From Roseateles_B sp051857535 (lineage in GTDB: Bacteria; Pseudomonadota; Gammaproteobacteria; Burkholderiales; Burkholderiaceae_C): a stretch of 64,000 nt of DNA. The stretch covers positions 154,669 to 218,668 of the forward strand of contig NZ_JBPZGY010000008.1 of NCBI RefSeq assembly GCF_051857535.1, given 5' to 3'. A model generated the notes under the pieces. It was not told where the DNA came from, made no database searches, and worked only from the letters and a program-made list of their open reading frames with translations. The position numbers and the translations under genes are program-made. Below are positions 24,650 to 33,644 of this stretch, in pieces; within the stretch, counting starts at the first letter, position 1, and every line of letters begins with the position of its first letter.

Positions 24650-25269
24650 CAGCTCCCCCGATACCCATGATTGCCTGCGAGGACCTCGCCACGCACCCCG
24701 ACTTCCAATCGCTGCGTGGCATGCCGGAGATCGACCTGGACCTGCGCTACGCCACGCCGGACAACTTCGTCAGCCGCGACGTCTACGGCCCGCTGGACTG
24801 TGCCTACCTGCGCAAGGACGCAGCCGATGGCCTGCAGCGCGCAGCGCGGTGGCTACAACGGCAGCGGCCGCAGTGGCAGATTCGCGTCTTCGATGCCCTG
24901 CGCCCGCAGCGGGTGCAGGAGGCCCTGTACGCCGAGCTGGCCGGCACGCCGCTGACCCTGTACCTGGCCCACCCCGAGGCCGGCTCCCTGCATTCATTCG
25001 GTGTGGCGCTGGACGTCGGCCTGCTGGACGAGCAGGGCCAGGAGCTGGACATGGGTTCGGGCTTCGACGAGATGTGCCTGCTGTCCCATCCCGACCACGA
25101 GGCCGAGCACCTGGCCCAGGGCCTGCTGACGGCGCAGCAGCTGGTGCACCGCGGCTGGCTGCGCGCGGCAATGCGCGCCGGGGGCTTCCACACCATCGCC
25201 ACCGAGTGGTGGCACTTCGAGTTCGGTGACCGCGAGCAGGCACGCGCCACCCTGCCCCGCGTGCTGTGA
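24646..25269 (+). CDS. ddpX: D-alanyl-D-alanine dipeptidase (VanX/DdpX family)
   Basis: The 207-residue M15D peptidase hydrolyses D-Ala-D-Ala to D-alanine. The zinc ligands are in SLHSFGVALDVGLLD (the SxHxxGxAxD motif) and EWWHFEF (catalytic Glu and third ligand His). No signal peptide is visible, so it is cytoplasmic and acts on imported dipeptides. Its ATG overlaps the stop of the DppA-like gene (ATGA), and the LD-carboxypeptidase gene starts 11 bases after its stop. This placement matches salvage of D-Ala-D-Ala released from the cell wall, rather than vancomycin resistance, as no vanA/H genes are present. Confidence 0.92.
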   Translation: MTAPPIPMIACEDLATHPDFQSLRGMPEIDLDLRYATPDNFVSRDVYGPLDCAYLRKDAADGLQRAARWLQRQRPQWQIRVFDALRPQRVQEALYAELAGTPLTLYLAHPEAGSLHSFGVALDVGLLDEQGQELDMGSGFDEMCLLSHPDHEAEHLAQGLLTAQQLVHRGWLRAAMRAGGFHTIATEWWHFEFGDREQARATLPRVL

Positions 25270-25280
25270 AGGAGCCCCGC

Positions 25281-26333
25281 ATGGACCGCCGCCATTTCCT
25301 GCAGACCTTGCCCGCCGCCGCCCCGCTGGGCGCCCTGGGCACCGCGGCCGGCGCCGTCCCCATGACGGCGGAGCGCCTGCCCGCGCTGCGGCCGCGCCGC
25401 CTGCGCCCCGGGGACGCCATCGGCCTGATCAGCCCCGCCAATGCCAGTTTCGAGCGCGAACCCGTGGCGCTGGCCATCGAGGCCCTGCAGGCCCTGGGGC
25501 TGAAGGTGCAGCTGGGTGCGCATGCGCTGTCTCGCCGTGGCCAGTTCGGCGGCAGCGATGCTGAACGCGCCGAGGACATCCACCGCTTCTTCGCCGACGA
25601 CGGCATCGCCGGTCTGCTGGCCCTCACTGGCGGCTCGGGCTGCGCGCGCATCGTGGACCGTCTGGACTACGGCCTGATCCGCCAGCATCCCAAGTTCTTC
25701 GGCGGCTTTTCCGACGTGACCTGTCTGATCAACGCCATCCAGCGCCGGACCGGGCTGATCACCTTCCACGCGCCCTTCGCCGGCTCCACCTGGACGGCCT
25801 TCACCACCCGGCACTTCCGTGCGCTGGTGATGGAGGGCGAGGCCCCGCTGCTGCGCAATCCCGGCGGCGAGGCCGGCGGGGACCTGGTCCAGGCCCACGA
25901 CCGCGCCTGGACGGTGCGCAGCGGGCGCGCCCGCGGGCGCCTGGTGGGCGGCAACCTGGCCGTGCTCAGCGCCATGGCGGGCTCGGCCTACTGGCCGGAT
26001 TTCGACGGCGCGATCCTCTTCCTGGAAGACATCAACGAGTACATCTACCGCGTGGACCGCATGCTGGCCACCCTGCGTCTGGCCGGCGCCTTGCGTTCGC
26101 TGGCGGGCGTGGTGCTGGGCCAGTTCACCAAGTGCGAGCCCGGCGACGGCAACTACGGCACGCTGACGCTGGACGAGGTCTTCGAGGACTACTTCGGCGC
26201 CCTGGGCGTGCCGGTCTATCGCGGCGCGATGATCGGCCACATCCCGCGCAAGTTCACGCTGCCCATCGGAGCCGAGGCCGAGATCGACGCGGACGCCTGC
26301 ACCCTGCGCCTCCTCGCGCCCGCAGTGACTTGA
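25281..26333 (+). CDS. ldcA: LD-carboxypeptidase (S66)
   Basis: The 350-residue enzyme removes the terminal D-alanine from murein tetrapeptides. LTGGSGCARIVDRLDY contains the nucleophile Ser, LFLEDINEYIYRVDRML the catalytic Glu, and IGHIPRKFTLPIG the catalytic His. Unlike the cytoplasmic enzyme of E. coli, it starts MDRRHFLQTLPAAAPLG, a twin-arginine-like signal, so it may be exported. AAGGAG lies six bases before the ATG at 25281. It ends the dppA-ddpX-ldcA unit. Confidence 0.92.
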   Translation: MDRRHFLQTLPAAAPLGALGTAAGAVPMTAERLPALRPRRLRPGDAIGLISPANASFEREPVALAIEALQALGLKVQLGAHALSRRGQFGGSDAERAEDIHRFFADDGIAGLLALTGGSGCARIVDRLDYGLIRQHPKFFGGFSDVTCLINAIQRRTGLITFHAPFAGSTWTAFTTRHFRALVMEGEAPLLRNPGGEAGGDLVQAHDRAWTVRSGRARGRLVGGNLAVLSAMAGSAYWPDFDGAILFLEDINEYIYRVDRMLATLRLAGALRSLAGVVLGQFTKCEPGDGNYGTLTLDEVFEDYFGALGVPVYRGAMIGHIPRKFTLPIGAEAEIDADACTLRLLAPAVT

Positions 26334-26343
26334 GCATCGGCGC

Positions 26344-27153
26344 TCAGTTGCAGGGCGCCGCCGGCAGGGCGTAGGGCTGCAGCAGCTCGGCCATGCGCCC
26401 GCTGCGGCACAGCTGCTGCAGGCTGCGCTGGAAGCGCTGGTGGTCGGCCGCACTCATGCGCTGGCGGCTCAGGCCGAAGTGGTAGCCGAACTGCTTGACC
26501 GCGCCCACGGCCTGCAGGGGCGGCATCTCGTTCTGAGCGCTGAGCCACAAGGCCACGGCCTCGTTCATCAGGACCAGGCCCTGAGCGCCGTAGCGCCCGG
26601 CATGCAGCAGGCGCAGCACGGTGAGGTTGTCACGCTCCATCATCAGCTGGACCTTGAGGCCCTGGCTCAACTCCTCCAGCATCAGCGAGGTGCCCGAGGG
26701 CCCGTAGGCGGCCACGGTGCGGCCCTCCAGCGAGGCAGGCCCCTTGTACTGCAGGCTCTCGCCCTGGCGGCCGAACAGGGTGTAGCGCGCCTGCACCACG
26801 GCCGGCGAAAGCGCGAAGTACCTGCGCCGCTCCGGCGCGTCGACGACGGTGAAGAGGCCGTGGGCCTCGCCCTGCTCCGCCAGTGCCAGGGCGCGGCGCC
26901 AGGGCATCACCTGGACCTCGCAACGCCAGGCCAGTTGCTCGCAGACCTTGTTGAGCACGTCCACCATGGGGCCGGCGGGCTGCCCGGCACGCTCGTAGGT
27001 GTAGGGCGGGAAGGGTTCGGTCAGGAAGAGACGCCTAGGGCCGGCTGCCGCCTGCAGCACCGGCCACAGGAGCAGGGCCGCACCGCACAGCAGGCGCCAG
27101 GCCGCGCGGCGGCCGCGAGGGCGGGCGGGGGCGGGCCGCGGCGTCATGGGCAT
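26344..27153 (-). CDS. Periplasmic SBP_bac_3-type binding protein, paralogue 1
   Basis: This 269-residue exported protein begins after its signal with LFLTEPFPPYTYERAGQPAG, the usual opening of family-3 solute-binding proteins, and continues with VLNKVCEQLAWRCEVQVMPW and RRALALAEQGEAHGLF. The ending, CRSGRMAELLQPYALP, is shared with the gene at 27235. No membrane or ATPase gene is nearby, so it may act as a stand-alone sensor or binding protein rather than part of a transporter. The two neighbours are about 50 % similar by eye and clearly a tandem duplication. Confidence 0.8.
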   Translation of the reverse strand: MPMTPRPAPARPRGRRAAWRLLCGAALLLWPVLQAAAGPRRLFLTEPFPPYTYERAGQPAGPMVDVLNKVCEQLAWRCEVQVMPWRRALALAEQGEAHGLFTVVDAPERRRYFALSPAVVQARYTLFGRQGESLQYKGPASLEGRTVAAYGPSGTSLMLEELSQGLKVQLMMERDNLTVLRLLHAGRYGAQGLVLMNEAVALWLSAQNEMPPLQAVGAVKQFGYHFGLSRQRMSAADHQRFQRSLQQLCRSGRMAELLQPYALPAAPCN

Positions 27154-27234
27154 GGGGTGCAGTCTCCCAGGATGAGGTGCCAAGCATAGGGCCTGCGGGG
27201 CGCGCATCCAGCCGGGCAGGCCCGGGGCCGCGCC

Positions 27235-28026
27235 TCAACGCGGCATGCGCACCACACAGGCCGAGGCCGGCAGCGCATAGGGGCGGATCAGCGCGGCATT
27301 GCGCCCGTTGCGGCAGTTGGCCTGCAGGGCCTCGTCGAAGCGCTGGAAGTCAGCCTCGGTGAGCCGGGCCTTCACCAGCCCGAAGCCGTAGCTGATCTCG
27401 CGCGCCACGCCAGCCATCTGCAGGCCCTGCAGCTGCTCCTGCTTGAGCAGCCACAGCGCCACGCTCTCGTTGACGAAGGCCAGGCCCTGTTCGCCATAGC
27501 GGCCATGGACCAGCTTGCGCAGCACGGTGGCGTTGTCGGGCTCCACATGCACGGAGACGGGGGGGCCATCCTGCAGCAACTCATGGAGGGCGATGGACGA
27601 GCCCGAGGGCCCGTAGACGCCCAGCTCGTGGCCCTCCAGGCTGGCCGGTCCCTCGTAGCGGTAGCTTTGACCGCTGCGGCTGAACAGGGCGTAGCGGGCA
27701 TTCAGCACGGGGCTGCTGAAGTGGAACAGGCGTTCGCGCTCAGGGGTCTGCAGCAGGGGGAAGAGGCCGTCCAGACGGCCGGCCTCGGCCTCGGCGAGGG
27801 CGCGGCGCCAGGGCAGCAGGCTCAGCTCGCAACGCCAGCCCAGGCGCTCGCAGGTGGCGCGCAGCACCTCCACCATGGGCCCGCTGGCCCGGCCCTGGCG
27901 CTCGATCACGTAGGGCGGAAAGGGCTCCGTCCCGAAATGCAGCAGGGGCGGCGGCTCGGCGGCCGCGCTGGGTCGGGCCAGGAGAAGGGTCAGGGTCAGG
28001 CTCAGTGTCAGGACCAGGGGCTTCAT
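27235..28026 (-). CDS. Periplasmic SBP_bac_3-type binding protein, paralogue 2
   Basis: The 263-residue protein has a signal peptide (LVLTLSLTLTLLLARPSAAA), then FGTEPFPPYVIERQGRASGP and VLRATCERLGWRCELSLLPW, aligning along its whole length with the product at 26344. Shared landmarks include GPSGTSLMLEEL versus GPSGSSIALHEL, and the C-terminal NCRNGRNAALIRPYALP. It is 81 bp upstream of that gene on the same strand, so the pair is probably cotranscribed. Ligand unknown; other members bind polar amino acids or aromatic compounds. Confidence 0.8.
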   Translation of the reverse strand: MKPLVLTLSLTLTLLLARPSAAAEPPPLLHFGTEPFPPYVIERQGRASGPMVEVLRATCERLGWRCELSLLPWRRALAEAEAGRLDGLFPLLQTPERERLFHFSSPVLNARYALFSRSGQSYRYEGPASLEGHELGVYGPSGSSIALHELLQDGPPVSVHVEPDNATVLRKLVHGRYGEQGLAFVNESVALWLLKQEQLQGLQMAGVAREISYGFGLVKARLTEADFQRFDEALQANCRNGRNAALIRPYALPASACVVRMPR

Positions 28027-28062
28027 GGCGCCCAGCATAGCGCCAGGGCAGCCGGCTGCGGA

Positions 28063-29556
28063 TCAGGACTGGCCCGCCAGCCAGTCCACGATCCGGTCCA
28101 GCGCCGGGCGACCCACCCAGAGCGCCGCCTCGTCATTGAGCATCAACACCAGCACCCAGGAGCGCCCACGGCGGTCCTGCACCAGACCCGCGAGCGAGAC
28201 GACATTGCGCAAGGTGCCCGTCTTGAGCCGCGCCCGGCCCTGGACGGGCGAGCCCTGGAAGCGGCGGGACAGGGTGCCGTCGACCCCCGCCAGCGGCAGG
28301 CCGGCCAGCCAGTCCGGCGCATGGCGCCCCTGGACCGCCTGGCGGATCACCGCGGCCAGCGTGTCGGCGCTCAGACGCTCGCTGCGCGAGAGGCCGGCCC
28401 CGTTGTCCGGCACCAGCTCGGGGGCGGCGATCTCGTGCGCGGTCAGCCAGCGCTGCACGGCCTGGGCGGCCCGCTCGCGGGTGGGCAGGGCCGCGTCACC
28501 GGCCACTGCGGCAGCCGCCTGCTCCCCCAGGCGAAGGTAGACCAGGCGCAGCTGCACATTGTCCGAGCGCTTGAGCGCTCCGCGCAGCACTTCCGCCAGG
28601 GGTCGGCCCCAGCGGGTCTGCAGCACGCGAGCCTCGGCGGGCGCACGGCCGCTGCGCAGCTCGCCGCTGAGGGTGCCGCCCAGGGACTGCCACAGCTGGC
28701 GCACCGTCTCGCCCAGCTGCCACTGGCGATCGAGCAGTTGCAGTGCCTGGCTCACCCGGCACTCCACCGGGAAGCGACCGCTGAGTCGCAGGCGCGGCGC
28801 GGCGCCCCCCTGCCCCGGCTCGAAGCGCGGCTGCAGGGGCAGCACATCCCAGTGCCGGCAGGGGGCCTCGGCCAGGCTCAGGCCACTGGTGTCCACCGGC
28901 AGCTCGGGCCAGGCCGGCAGCCGCGCCTGCACGGGCCCCTCGGCGCCGCTGGCGAGTTCCAGGAGCTGAACACCGCCGTCCAGCAGCAGGGCATCGGGCA
29001 CGACGTTGTAGGGGAAGAGGGGCGTTTCGTCGAAGTCCGGGGCCTGCTGGTCCTCGCGCTCGGGCAGGAAGAGGCTGCGGTCCAGCACCAGGCCGCCGCG
29101 CAGCTCGCGCACGCCGGACTGGCGCAGGTCCCGCAGCAATTGCCAGAGGGCGGCGCTGTCAAGCTCGCCGTCACCGCCGCCGCGCAGGTACAGCGGCGTC
29201 TCGAGGACGCCCTCGCGCGGGATGCCCGTGCTGAGCAGATCGGTCCGGGTGCGCGCATTGGGACCCAGTTGGTCCAGGGCGACCGCCGCGGTCAGCAGCT
29301 TGGCCACGGAGCCCGGCACCATGGGCTTGTCCGCCTGCCAGGCATAGCCGGCCTGGGGTCGATCCAGGGGGAAGGCGCGCAGGGCCAGGGCCTCGGGCGG
29401 CAGGCCGGCGCGCTGCAGAGCGGCGGCCACCGGCGGCGGCAGCTTGCTGGCGGCCTGGGCCGGGGCGATCAAGCCGACACAGCTCAAGGCCAGCAGGGCG
29501 GCCTGCGCCAGGCGGCGGGACCGAGGGGGGCGTGAGACGGGAGCGCGGCGGTGCAT
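28063..29556 (-). CDS. dacB: D-alanyl-D-alanine carboxypeptidase/endopeptidase (PBP4)
   Basis: The 497-residue S13 enzyme trims and splits peptidoglycan cross-links in the periplasm. It has an N-terminal signal (ALLALSCVGLIAPAQA). The three penicillin-binding motifs are present: PGSVAKLL (Ser and Lys), KRSDNVQL (SxN-type) and ARLKTGTLRN (KTG). The stretch between the first two is long, as is usual for class C PBP4 proteins. I chose the ATG at 29556 over a TTG nine bases upstream. It is the first gene after the paired binding proteins on this strand and fits the window's cell-wall theme. Confidence 0.93.
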   Translation of the reverse strand: MHRRAPVSRPPRSRRLAQAALLALSCVGLIAPAQAASKLPPPVAAALQRAGLPPEALALRAFPLDRPQAGYAWQADKPMVPGSVAKLLTAAVALDQLGPNARTRTDLLSTGIPREGVLETPLYLRGGGDGELDSAALWQLLRDLRQSGVRELRGGLVLDRSLFLPEREDQQAPDFDETPLFPYNVVPDALLLDGGVQLLELASGAEGPVQARLPAWPELPVDTSGLSLAEAPCRHWDVLPLQPRFEPGQGGAAPRLRLSGRFPVECRVSQALQLLDRQWQLGETVRQLWQSLGGTLSGELRSGRAPAEARVLQTRWGRPLAEVLRGALKRSDNVQLRLVYLRLGEQAAAAVAGDAALPTRERAAQAVQRWLTAHEIAAPELVPDNGAGLSRSERLSADTLAAVIRQAVQGRHAPDWLAGLPLAGVDGTLSRRFQGSPVQGRARLKTGTLRNVVSLAGLVQDRRGRSWVLVLMLNDEAALWVGRPALDRIVDWLAGQS

Positions 29557-29625
29557 GGACCGCAATGTAGCGCCCGGGCAGCATCCGGATGGTGCGAGGC
29601 CGCCCGGGGCGGAGGTGGGCGACCG

Positions 29626-29856
29626 TCAGCGCAGGTAGTCGGAGACGCCGTGGCGGAACTTGTCCTCGAACTGGGACTGGCACTGCTCCCATTCCTCCAG
29701 CGTGGAGTCCTGGACTTCCAGGCCGTCGATCTTGCTGGCACCGACGATGTTCAGGGGCCTCGCGATGGCGTTCATCGCGCTGCGGCCCAGCTGGGCCATG
29801 CGGGCCATGCCGGTCTCGGGATGTGCGGCCCCGCGGGGCTTGATCAGCTGTGCCAT
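29626..29856 (-). CDS. Small hypothetical protein
   Basis: This 76-residue protein begins MAQLIKPRGAAHPETGMARM and ends EDKFRHGVSDYLR. It is charged, with no membrane segment, signal or known motif. GAGGTGG lies upstream of the ATG at 29856. A longer frame from 29922 exists but adds 22 poorly composed residues. I recognise it only as the sort of small protein conserved among Burkholderiales; no function can be assigned. Confidence 0.6.
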   Translation of the reverse strand: MAQLIKPRGAAHPETGMARMAQLGRSAMNAIARPLNIVGASKIDGLEVQDSTLEEWEQCQSQFEDKFRHGVSDYLR

Positions 29857-29962
29857 GGTCCACCTCGACGGCTTCAGTGATGGATCCAGTGTGCGCCGCA
29901 CGGGGCGTGAATGCCATCGCATCTGCGGCGCAGAAGCCCCCTGTTTCAGGGGACCGTCACCT

Positions 29963-30004
29963 GTTGAGGTGGCAAGGCGGAGGTGGCAGGGCGGAGGTGG
30001 CAGG
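29963..30004. repeat. 14-bp tandem repeat, three copies
   Basis: Two identical units GCGGAGGTGGCAGG (29977-29990 and 29991-30004) follow a degenerate copy GTTGAGGTGGCAAG. They lie between the small protein and the end of the hydrolase gene, outside any coding frame. Confidence 0.8.
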
Positions 30005-30018
30005 GCAGGCGCCCGGGC

Positions 30019-31020
30019 TCAGGGCCGGGGCTCGACCTGGGTGGCGACGAAGTCGCGGATCTGGTCGACCATGGGCTGCACGGCGCGGGGGGCGTCGATG
30101 TCACCGGCCAGGACGTGCTGACCTGGCGACTCGCTGTAGTCGACCTCGATCAGCTGCTTGCGCGGGCTGCCGATGCGCTCGAAGGCCGCGCGGGCCTCGG
30201 CGACGTCGATGACGGTGTCCCGCGGGGACATCATCATCAGCGTGGGCGCCTGGATCTTGCCCAGCTCGCTGCCGCGCACGCGCTCGACCAGGGCCATCAT
30301 GGGGAAGAGGGCCTCGGTGGGGTAGCGGTGGGTCCAGAAGCGCGCCTTGCGCTCGTTGGCCGGTGCTTCCTGGTACTCGGCGCCCTGCACCAGCCGGGCG
30401 ATGCTGCGGCCCCAAGGCCAGTTGATGACGCCGGCCAGGGGGTCGCGGGGGCCGAAGTTGGGCGAAACCAGTACCCAGCCGGCCACGTCCTTGGCTTCCT
30501 CGCGCTGGGCCAGCCAAGCGGCCAGGGTGGCGCCGGTCGAGGCCCCCACCACCAGCACGCGCTCGCCGATGCGCTGGCCCACCTGCAGGGCTTCCAGCGC
30601 GTCGGCCTTCCACTGGCCCAGGCTGGCCTGGGCCATGGCCTCGCCGGGCAGGCCATGGCCGGCCAGGCGGGTGTAGAAAGTGTTGCCCCCCAGGGCCTGG
30701 GCCAGGCGCTCGGGCACGGGCGCCATCTCCTGCCGCGTGGCGCTGAAGCCGTGCAGATAGACGACCGCCCAGGGCGCACGCTGGCGGCCCTTCTCGCCCC
30801 AGACGATGCGTTTTTCCGTCTGCGGCGTCAGGCCGCCCACGCGCGCTTCGCTGGCAGCCAACTGGGCCTCCAGCGCCTCCAGCTGCTCGGGCAGCTGGAC
30901 GGGGTTCGTGGGGGCGGGCTCCCAGGCGATCTCGCCATTGCGGGGGCCGATGGAAAAAACCAGGCCGCAGGCCAGCAGCGCCAGCGAGGCGCCCCAGGCG
31001 ATGCGGCCTGCGCGGCTCAC
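30019..31020 (-). CDS. Membrane-anchored alpha/beta hydrolase
   Basis: The protein has 333 residues from a GTG start whose codon overlaps the tyrB stop (GTGA). A hydrophobic segment (IAWGASLALLACGLVFSIG) anchors it; then come YLHGFSATRQEM with the oxyanion site, VVGASTGATLAAWLA with the nucleophile Ser, MMMSPRDTVIDV with the acid and GQHVLAGD with the His. This is a lysophospholipase/thioesterase-like serine hydrolase of unknown substrate, facing the periplasm. Its translation is coupled to the transaminase gene, although no functional link is evident. Confidence 0.8.
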   Translation of the reverse strand: MSRAGRIAWGASLALLACGLVFSIGPRNGEIAWEPAPTNPVQLPEQLEALEAQLAASEARVGGLTPQTEKRIVWGEKGRQRAPWAVVYLHGFSATRQEMAPVPERLAQALGGNTFYTRLAGHGLPGEAMAQASLGQWKADALEALQVGQRIGERVLVVGASTGATLAAWLAQREEAKDVAGWVLVSPNFGPRDPLAGVINWPWGRSIARLVQGAEYQEAPANERKARFWTHRYPTEALFPMMALVERVRGSELGKIQAPTLMMMSPRDTVIDVAEARAAFERIGSPRKQLIEVDYSESPGQHVLAGDIDAPRAVQPMVDQIRDFVATQVEPRP

Positions 31021-32210
31021 GCCAGCACCGCGGCCATGGCGTTGGCCACGGCTTCCACGTTCTTGGTGTTGAGGCCGGCGACGCACATGCGGCCCGAGCG
31101 GACGAGGTAGACGCCGAACTCGTCCTTCAGGCGGTCCACCTGCGCGGGCGTCAGGCCCGTGTAGCTGAACATGCCGCGCTGGTGCAGGAAGTAGTCGAAG
31201 TTGCGGCCCGGCAGCTTGGCGGACAGCACCTGGTGCAGGGCGTTGCGCATGGCAAGGATGCGCTCGCGCATCTCCTCGACCTCGCCTTCCCACAGGGCGC
31301 GCAGGGCCGGGTCGCCCAGGACCTTGGCCACGAGCTGGCCGCCGTGCATGGGCGGGTTGGAGTAGTTGCGACGGATGGTGGCCTTGAGCTGGCCGAGCAC
31401 GTGCGTGGCCTGCTGGGCGTCAGGGCAGACGACCGACAGCGCGCCGCAGCGCTCGCCGTAGAGGCTCATGTTCTTCGAGAAGCTATTGGCCACGAAGAAG
31501 GACAGGCCCGCGTCCGCCATGGCGCGAATGGCGAAGGCGTCCTGCTCCAGGCCCTCGCCATAGCCCTGGTAGGCGATGTCCAGGAAGGGCAGCAGCTCGC
31601 GCTGCTTCAGCAGGGGGATCAGGGTGTCCCACTGCACGGGAGTGAGGTCCACGCCGGTCGGGTTGTGGCAGCAGGCGTGCAGCAGCACCACGCTCTTGGC
31701 GGGCATGGCCTGCACGGCCTCCAGCAGCTCGTTGAAGCGCACGCCGCCGCTGACCGGGTCGTAGTAAGGGTAGGTCTTGACCGCGATGCCCGAGCCTTCG
31801 AAGACGGCACGGTGGTTGTCCCAGGTGGGGTCGGAGACGTAGATCGCGCTCTCGGGGAAGTAGCGCTTGATGAAGTCGGCGCCGACCTTCAGGCCGCCGC
31901 TGGAACCCACGCTCTGGATGGTGGCCACACGACCGGCCTTGAGGACCTCGGCATCACGGCCGAACAGCAGGGCCTGCACCTCGCTGCGGAAGGCGGCCAG
32001 GCCTTCCATGGGCAGGTAGGGGCGCGCACCCGCGGACTCGACCACTGCCAGCTCGGCCTTGCGGACCGAATCCATCATGGGAATGCGGCCGTCGTTGTCG
32101 AAATAGATGCCAATGGACAGGTTGATCTTGCCCGCGCGCGGATCCTTCTGGAAGGCTTCGTTCAGGCTGAGGATGGGGTCGCCAGCGTAGGCGTCAACGT
32201 GTTGGAACAT
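31017..32210 (-). CDS. tyrB: Aromatic amino acid transaminase
   Basis: The 397-residue PLP enzyme of the class I aspartate/tyrosine aminotransferase type transfers the amino group of aromatic or acidic amino acids to 2-oxoglutarate. It begins MFQHVDAYAGDPILSLNEAF, and VANSFSKNMSLYGERCGAL carries the Schiff-base lysine and the phosphate-binding Arg. CHNPTGVDLT and SNPPMHGGQLV are other family motifs. AspC-type function cannot be excluded, but MFQHV-type proteins are usually TyrB in this lineage. A 213-bp region upstream contains a hairpin (32340-32365) without a T run. Confidence 0.92.
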   Translation of the reverse strand: MFQHVDAYAGDPILSLNEAFQKDPRAGKINLSIGIYFDNDGRIPMMDSVRKAELAVVESAGARPYLPMEGLAAFRSEVQALLFGRDAEVLKAGRVATIQSVGSSGGLKVGADFIKRYFPESAIYVSDPTWDNHRAVFEGSGIAVKTYPYYDPVSGGVRFNELLEAVQAMPAKSVVLLHACCHNPTGVDLTPVQWDTLIPLLKQRELLPFLDIAYQGYGEGLEQDAFAIRAMADAGLSFFVANSFSKNMSLYGERCGALSVVCPDAQQATHVLGQLKATIRRNYSNPPMHGGQLVAKVLGDPALRALWEGEVEEMRERILAMRNALHQVLSAKLPGRNFDYFLHQRGMFSYTGLTPAQVDRLKDEFGVYLVRSGRMCVAGLNTKNVEAVANAMAAVLA

Positions 32211-32423
32211 GGCAAGTCACTCCGGGGTCTGAGACAGCCTGCCATTATGCGGCCCGGGGCCTGGCGAGAGGCCGCGCGGCCCGCACCCCAGCCCCGCCAC
32301 GGCCTGGCAGGCGCCTTCGTCCCTGATGAGGGGAGGCTTGCCCCGCGCTGGCTGTGCCGCGGGGCTACTGCGCGGGAGTCTATGCCAGGGGATGGGCCGT
32401 GTTCGCGTGCCGAAGGGCACCCG

Positions 32424-33587
32424 TCAGCCGCCATATCCGCTCGATCCTGTCGACGCCAGCCAGTGCGCGAATCGCCCATGCGGATGCGACCAGGCCAGGG
32501 CCTGGGACTCATGACCGGCACGACGCCATTGCCACAGCGTGGCGCTGCCGGCAGACACGCCCTCCGGACGAGGCGGCAGGACGGCGGCAGCCGGCCAGTC
32601 GCTGTCGGACAGGGACTCTGCCGAAAGCCACCACAAGCCCCGCTGCGCCATCAGCTGCTCCACGCGCTGCCGATGGCGGTGGCGGTCGGCAGCCTGAAAG
32701 TAGTAGAGCACCCAGCTGTGGAACAGCACGGGCTGCACGCCCGGCGGCAGCCCGTCCAGCCAGACCTCGAGCAGCGCCAGGCCATCGGCCGCCGCCCGCA
32801 CCGGCCAGGCGCGCCGCCGCGCCAGCGCAAGGGCGGACTGCAGGCGCTCGCGGCGTTCGTGGTCATGCGGCCAGAGGCAGGCCAGCAGCCAGCGGGCGTC
32901 GTCCGGCTCGGCGGCGTGCAGCGGGCTCAGGTCCACGCCCTGGCGCTGGACCAGCTCGAAGCCCGCCTCCGCCCTGGGCAGCGCGCCCTGCCAGCGGCAG
33001 CTGATCTGCGGTGCTGCCAGATCCGCGAGAGCACCTGCCTCGACCACACGACCGTCCTCACCGAGGTAGCGGTAGCGGTAGGCATCCACGCCGAGATTGA
33101 GCCCGGCACTGCAGCCGAAGTCGAACAGGGCCAGGCGCCGACGCCCGCCGGCCCGGGCCATATGCTGCAGGGCGGGCCACAGCAGGGCACATCGGCCGAT
33201 CTCGTTGGTCTGGGTGGCCCGTTGACGCAGCAGGGCGCGCAGAGCCGCTTCATGTTCGGCAACAAAGCCGGCCAGGACGATGGACAGGGCAGCGTCCGGC
33301 AGCCGTCGACCGCCCAGGGACGGGAAATAGCCGGCCAGTTCCGACTGCGGTGAGGCCATCACCAGGGCGTGCAGAGCCGCCAGGTAGAGATTGGGCCGCG
33401 CCTGCTCGGGCGGTGCTTCGTCCATCAGCGCCAGCATCGCCGGCTGCGCCGCCAGGGCCCGGCACAAGGCCTGGTAGAGAGGATCCTCCGGACAGTCCTC
33501 GGCGGCGAAACGCAGAAACAGGACGACCCAATCGGAGCGCGGCGACGGGATGCGGTCCAGGGCGGCGGCGGCAGAAGAAGAAGTCAT
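32424..33587 (-). CDS. DUF2332 family protein
   Basis: The 387-residue protein has the features of DUF2332: SPLYQALCRALA-like CPEDPLYQALCRALAAQPA at the start, LFDFGCSAGLNLGVDAYRYR in the middle and FHSWVLYYF near residue 290. The DFGCSAG segment looks like a nucleotide- or SAM-binding loop of methyltransferases, but no activity is established. It has no signal peptide or membrane segment. It is divergent from the Crp-type regulator at 33645, 57 bp away. Confidence 0.85.
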   Translation of the reverse strand: MTSSSAAAALDRIPSPRSDWVVLFLRFAAEDCPEDPLYQALCRALAAQPAMLALMDEAPPEQARPNLYLAALHALVMASPQSELAGYFPSLGGRRLPDAALSIVLAGFVAEHEAALRALLRQRATQTNEIGRCALLWPALQHMARAGGRRRLALFDFGCSAGLNLGVDAYRYRYLGEDGRVVEAGALADLAAPQISCRWQGALPRAEAGFELVQRQGVDLSPLHAAEPDDARWLLACLWPHDHERRERLQSALALARRRAWPVRAAADGLALLEVWLDGLPPGVQPVLFHSWVLYYFQAADRHRHRQRVEQLMAQRGLWWLSAESLSDSDWPAAAVLPPRPEGVSAGSATLWQWRRAGHESQALAWSHPHGRFAHWLASTGSSGYGG

Positions 33588-33644
33588 GCACGAAGCTTAG
33601 GCGGCCAAGGCCCCAAACATGGTCGGCTACCCGACAATCTTCAG

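Noticed and set aside
24646..25269. Vancomycin-resistance VanX
   Set aside because: The fold is right, but no vanH/vanA ligase or sensor genes are present and the neighbours are peptide-salvage genes.
32340..32365. Hairpin GCCCCGCG/CGCGGGGC as a terminator
   Set aside because: Ten-base loop and no T run on either strand; placed upstream of tyrB where a terminator is not required.
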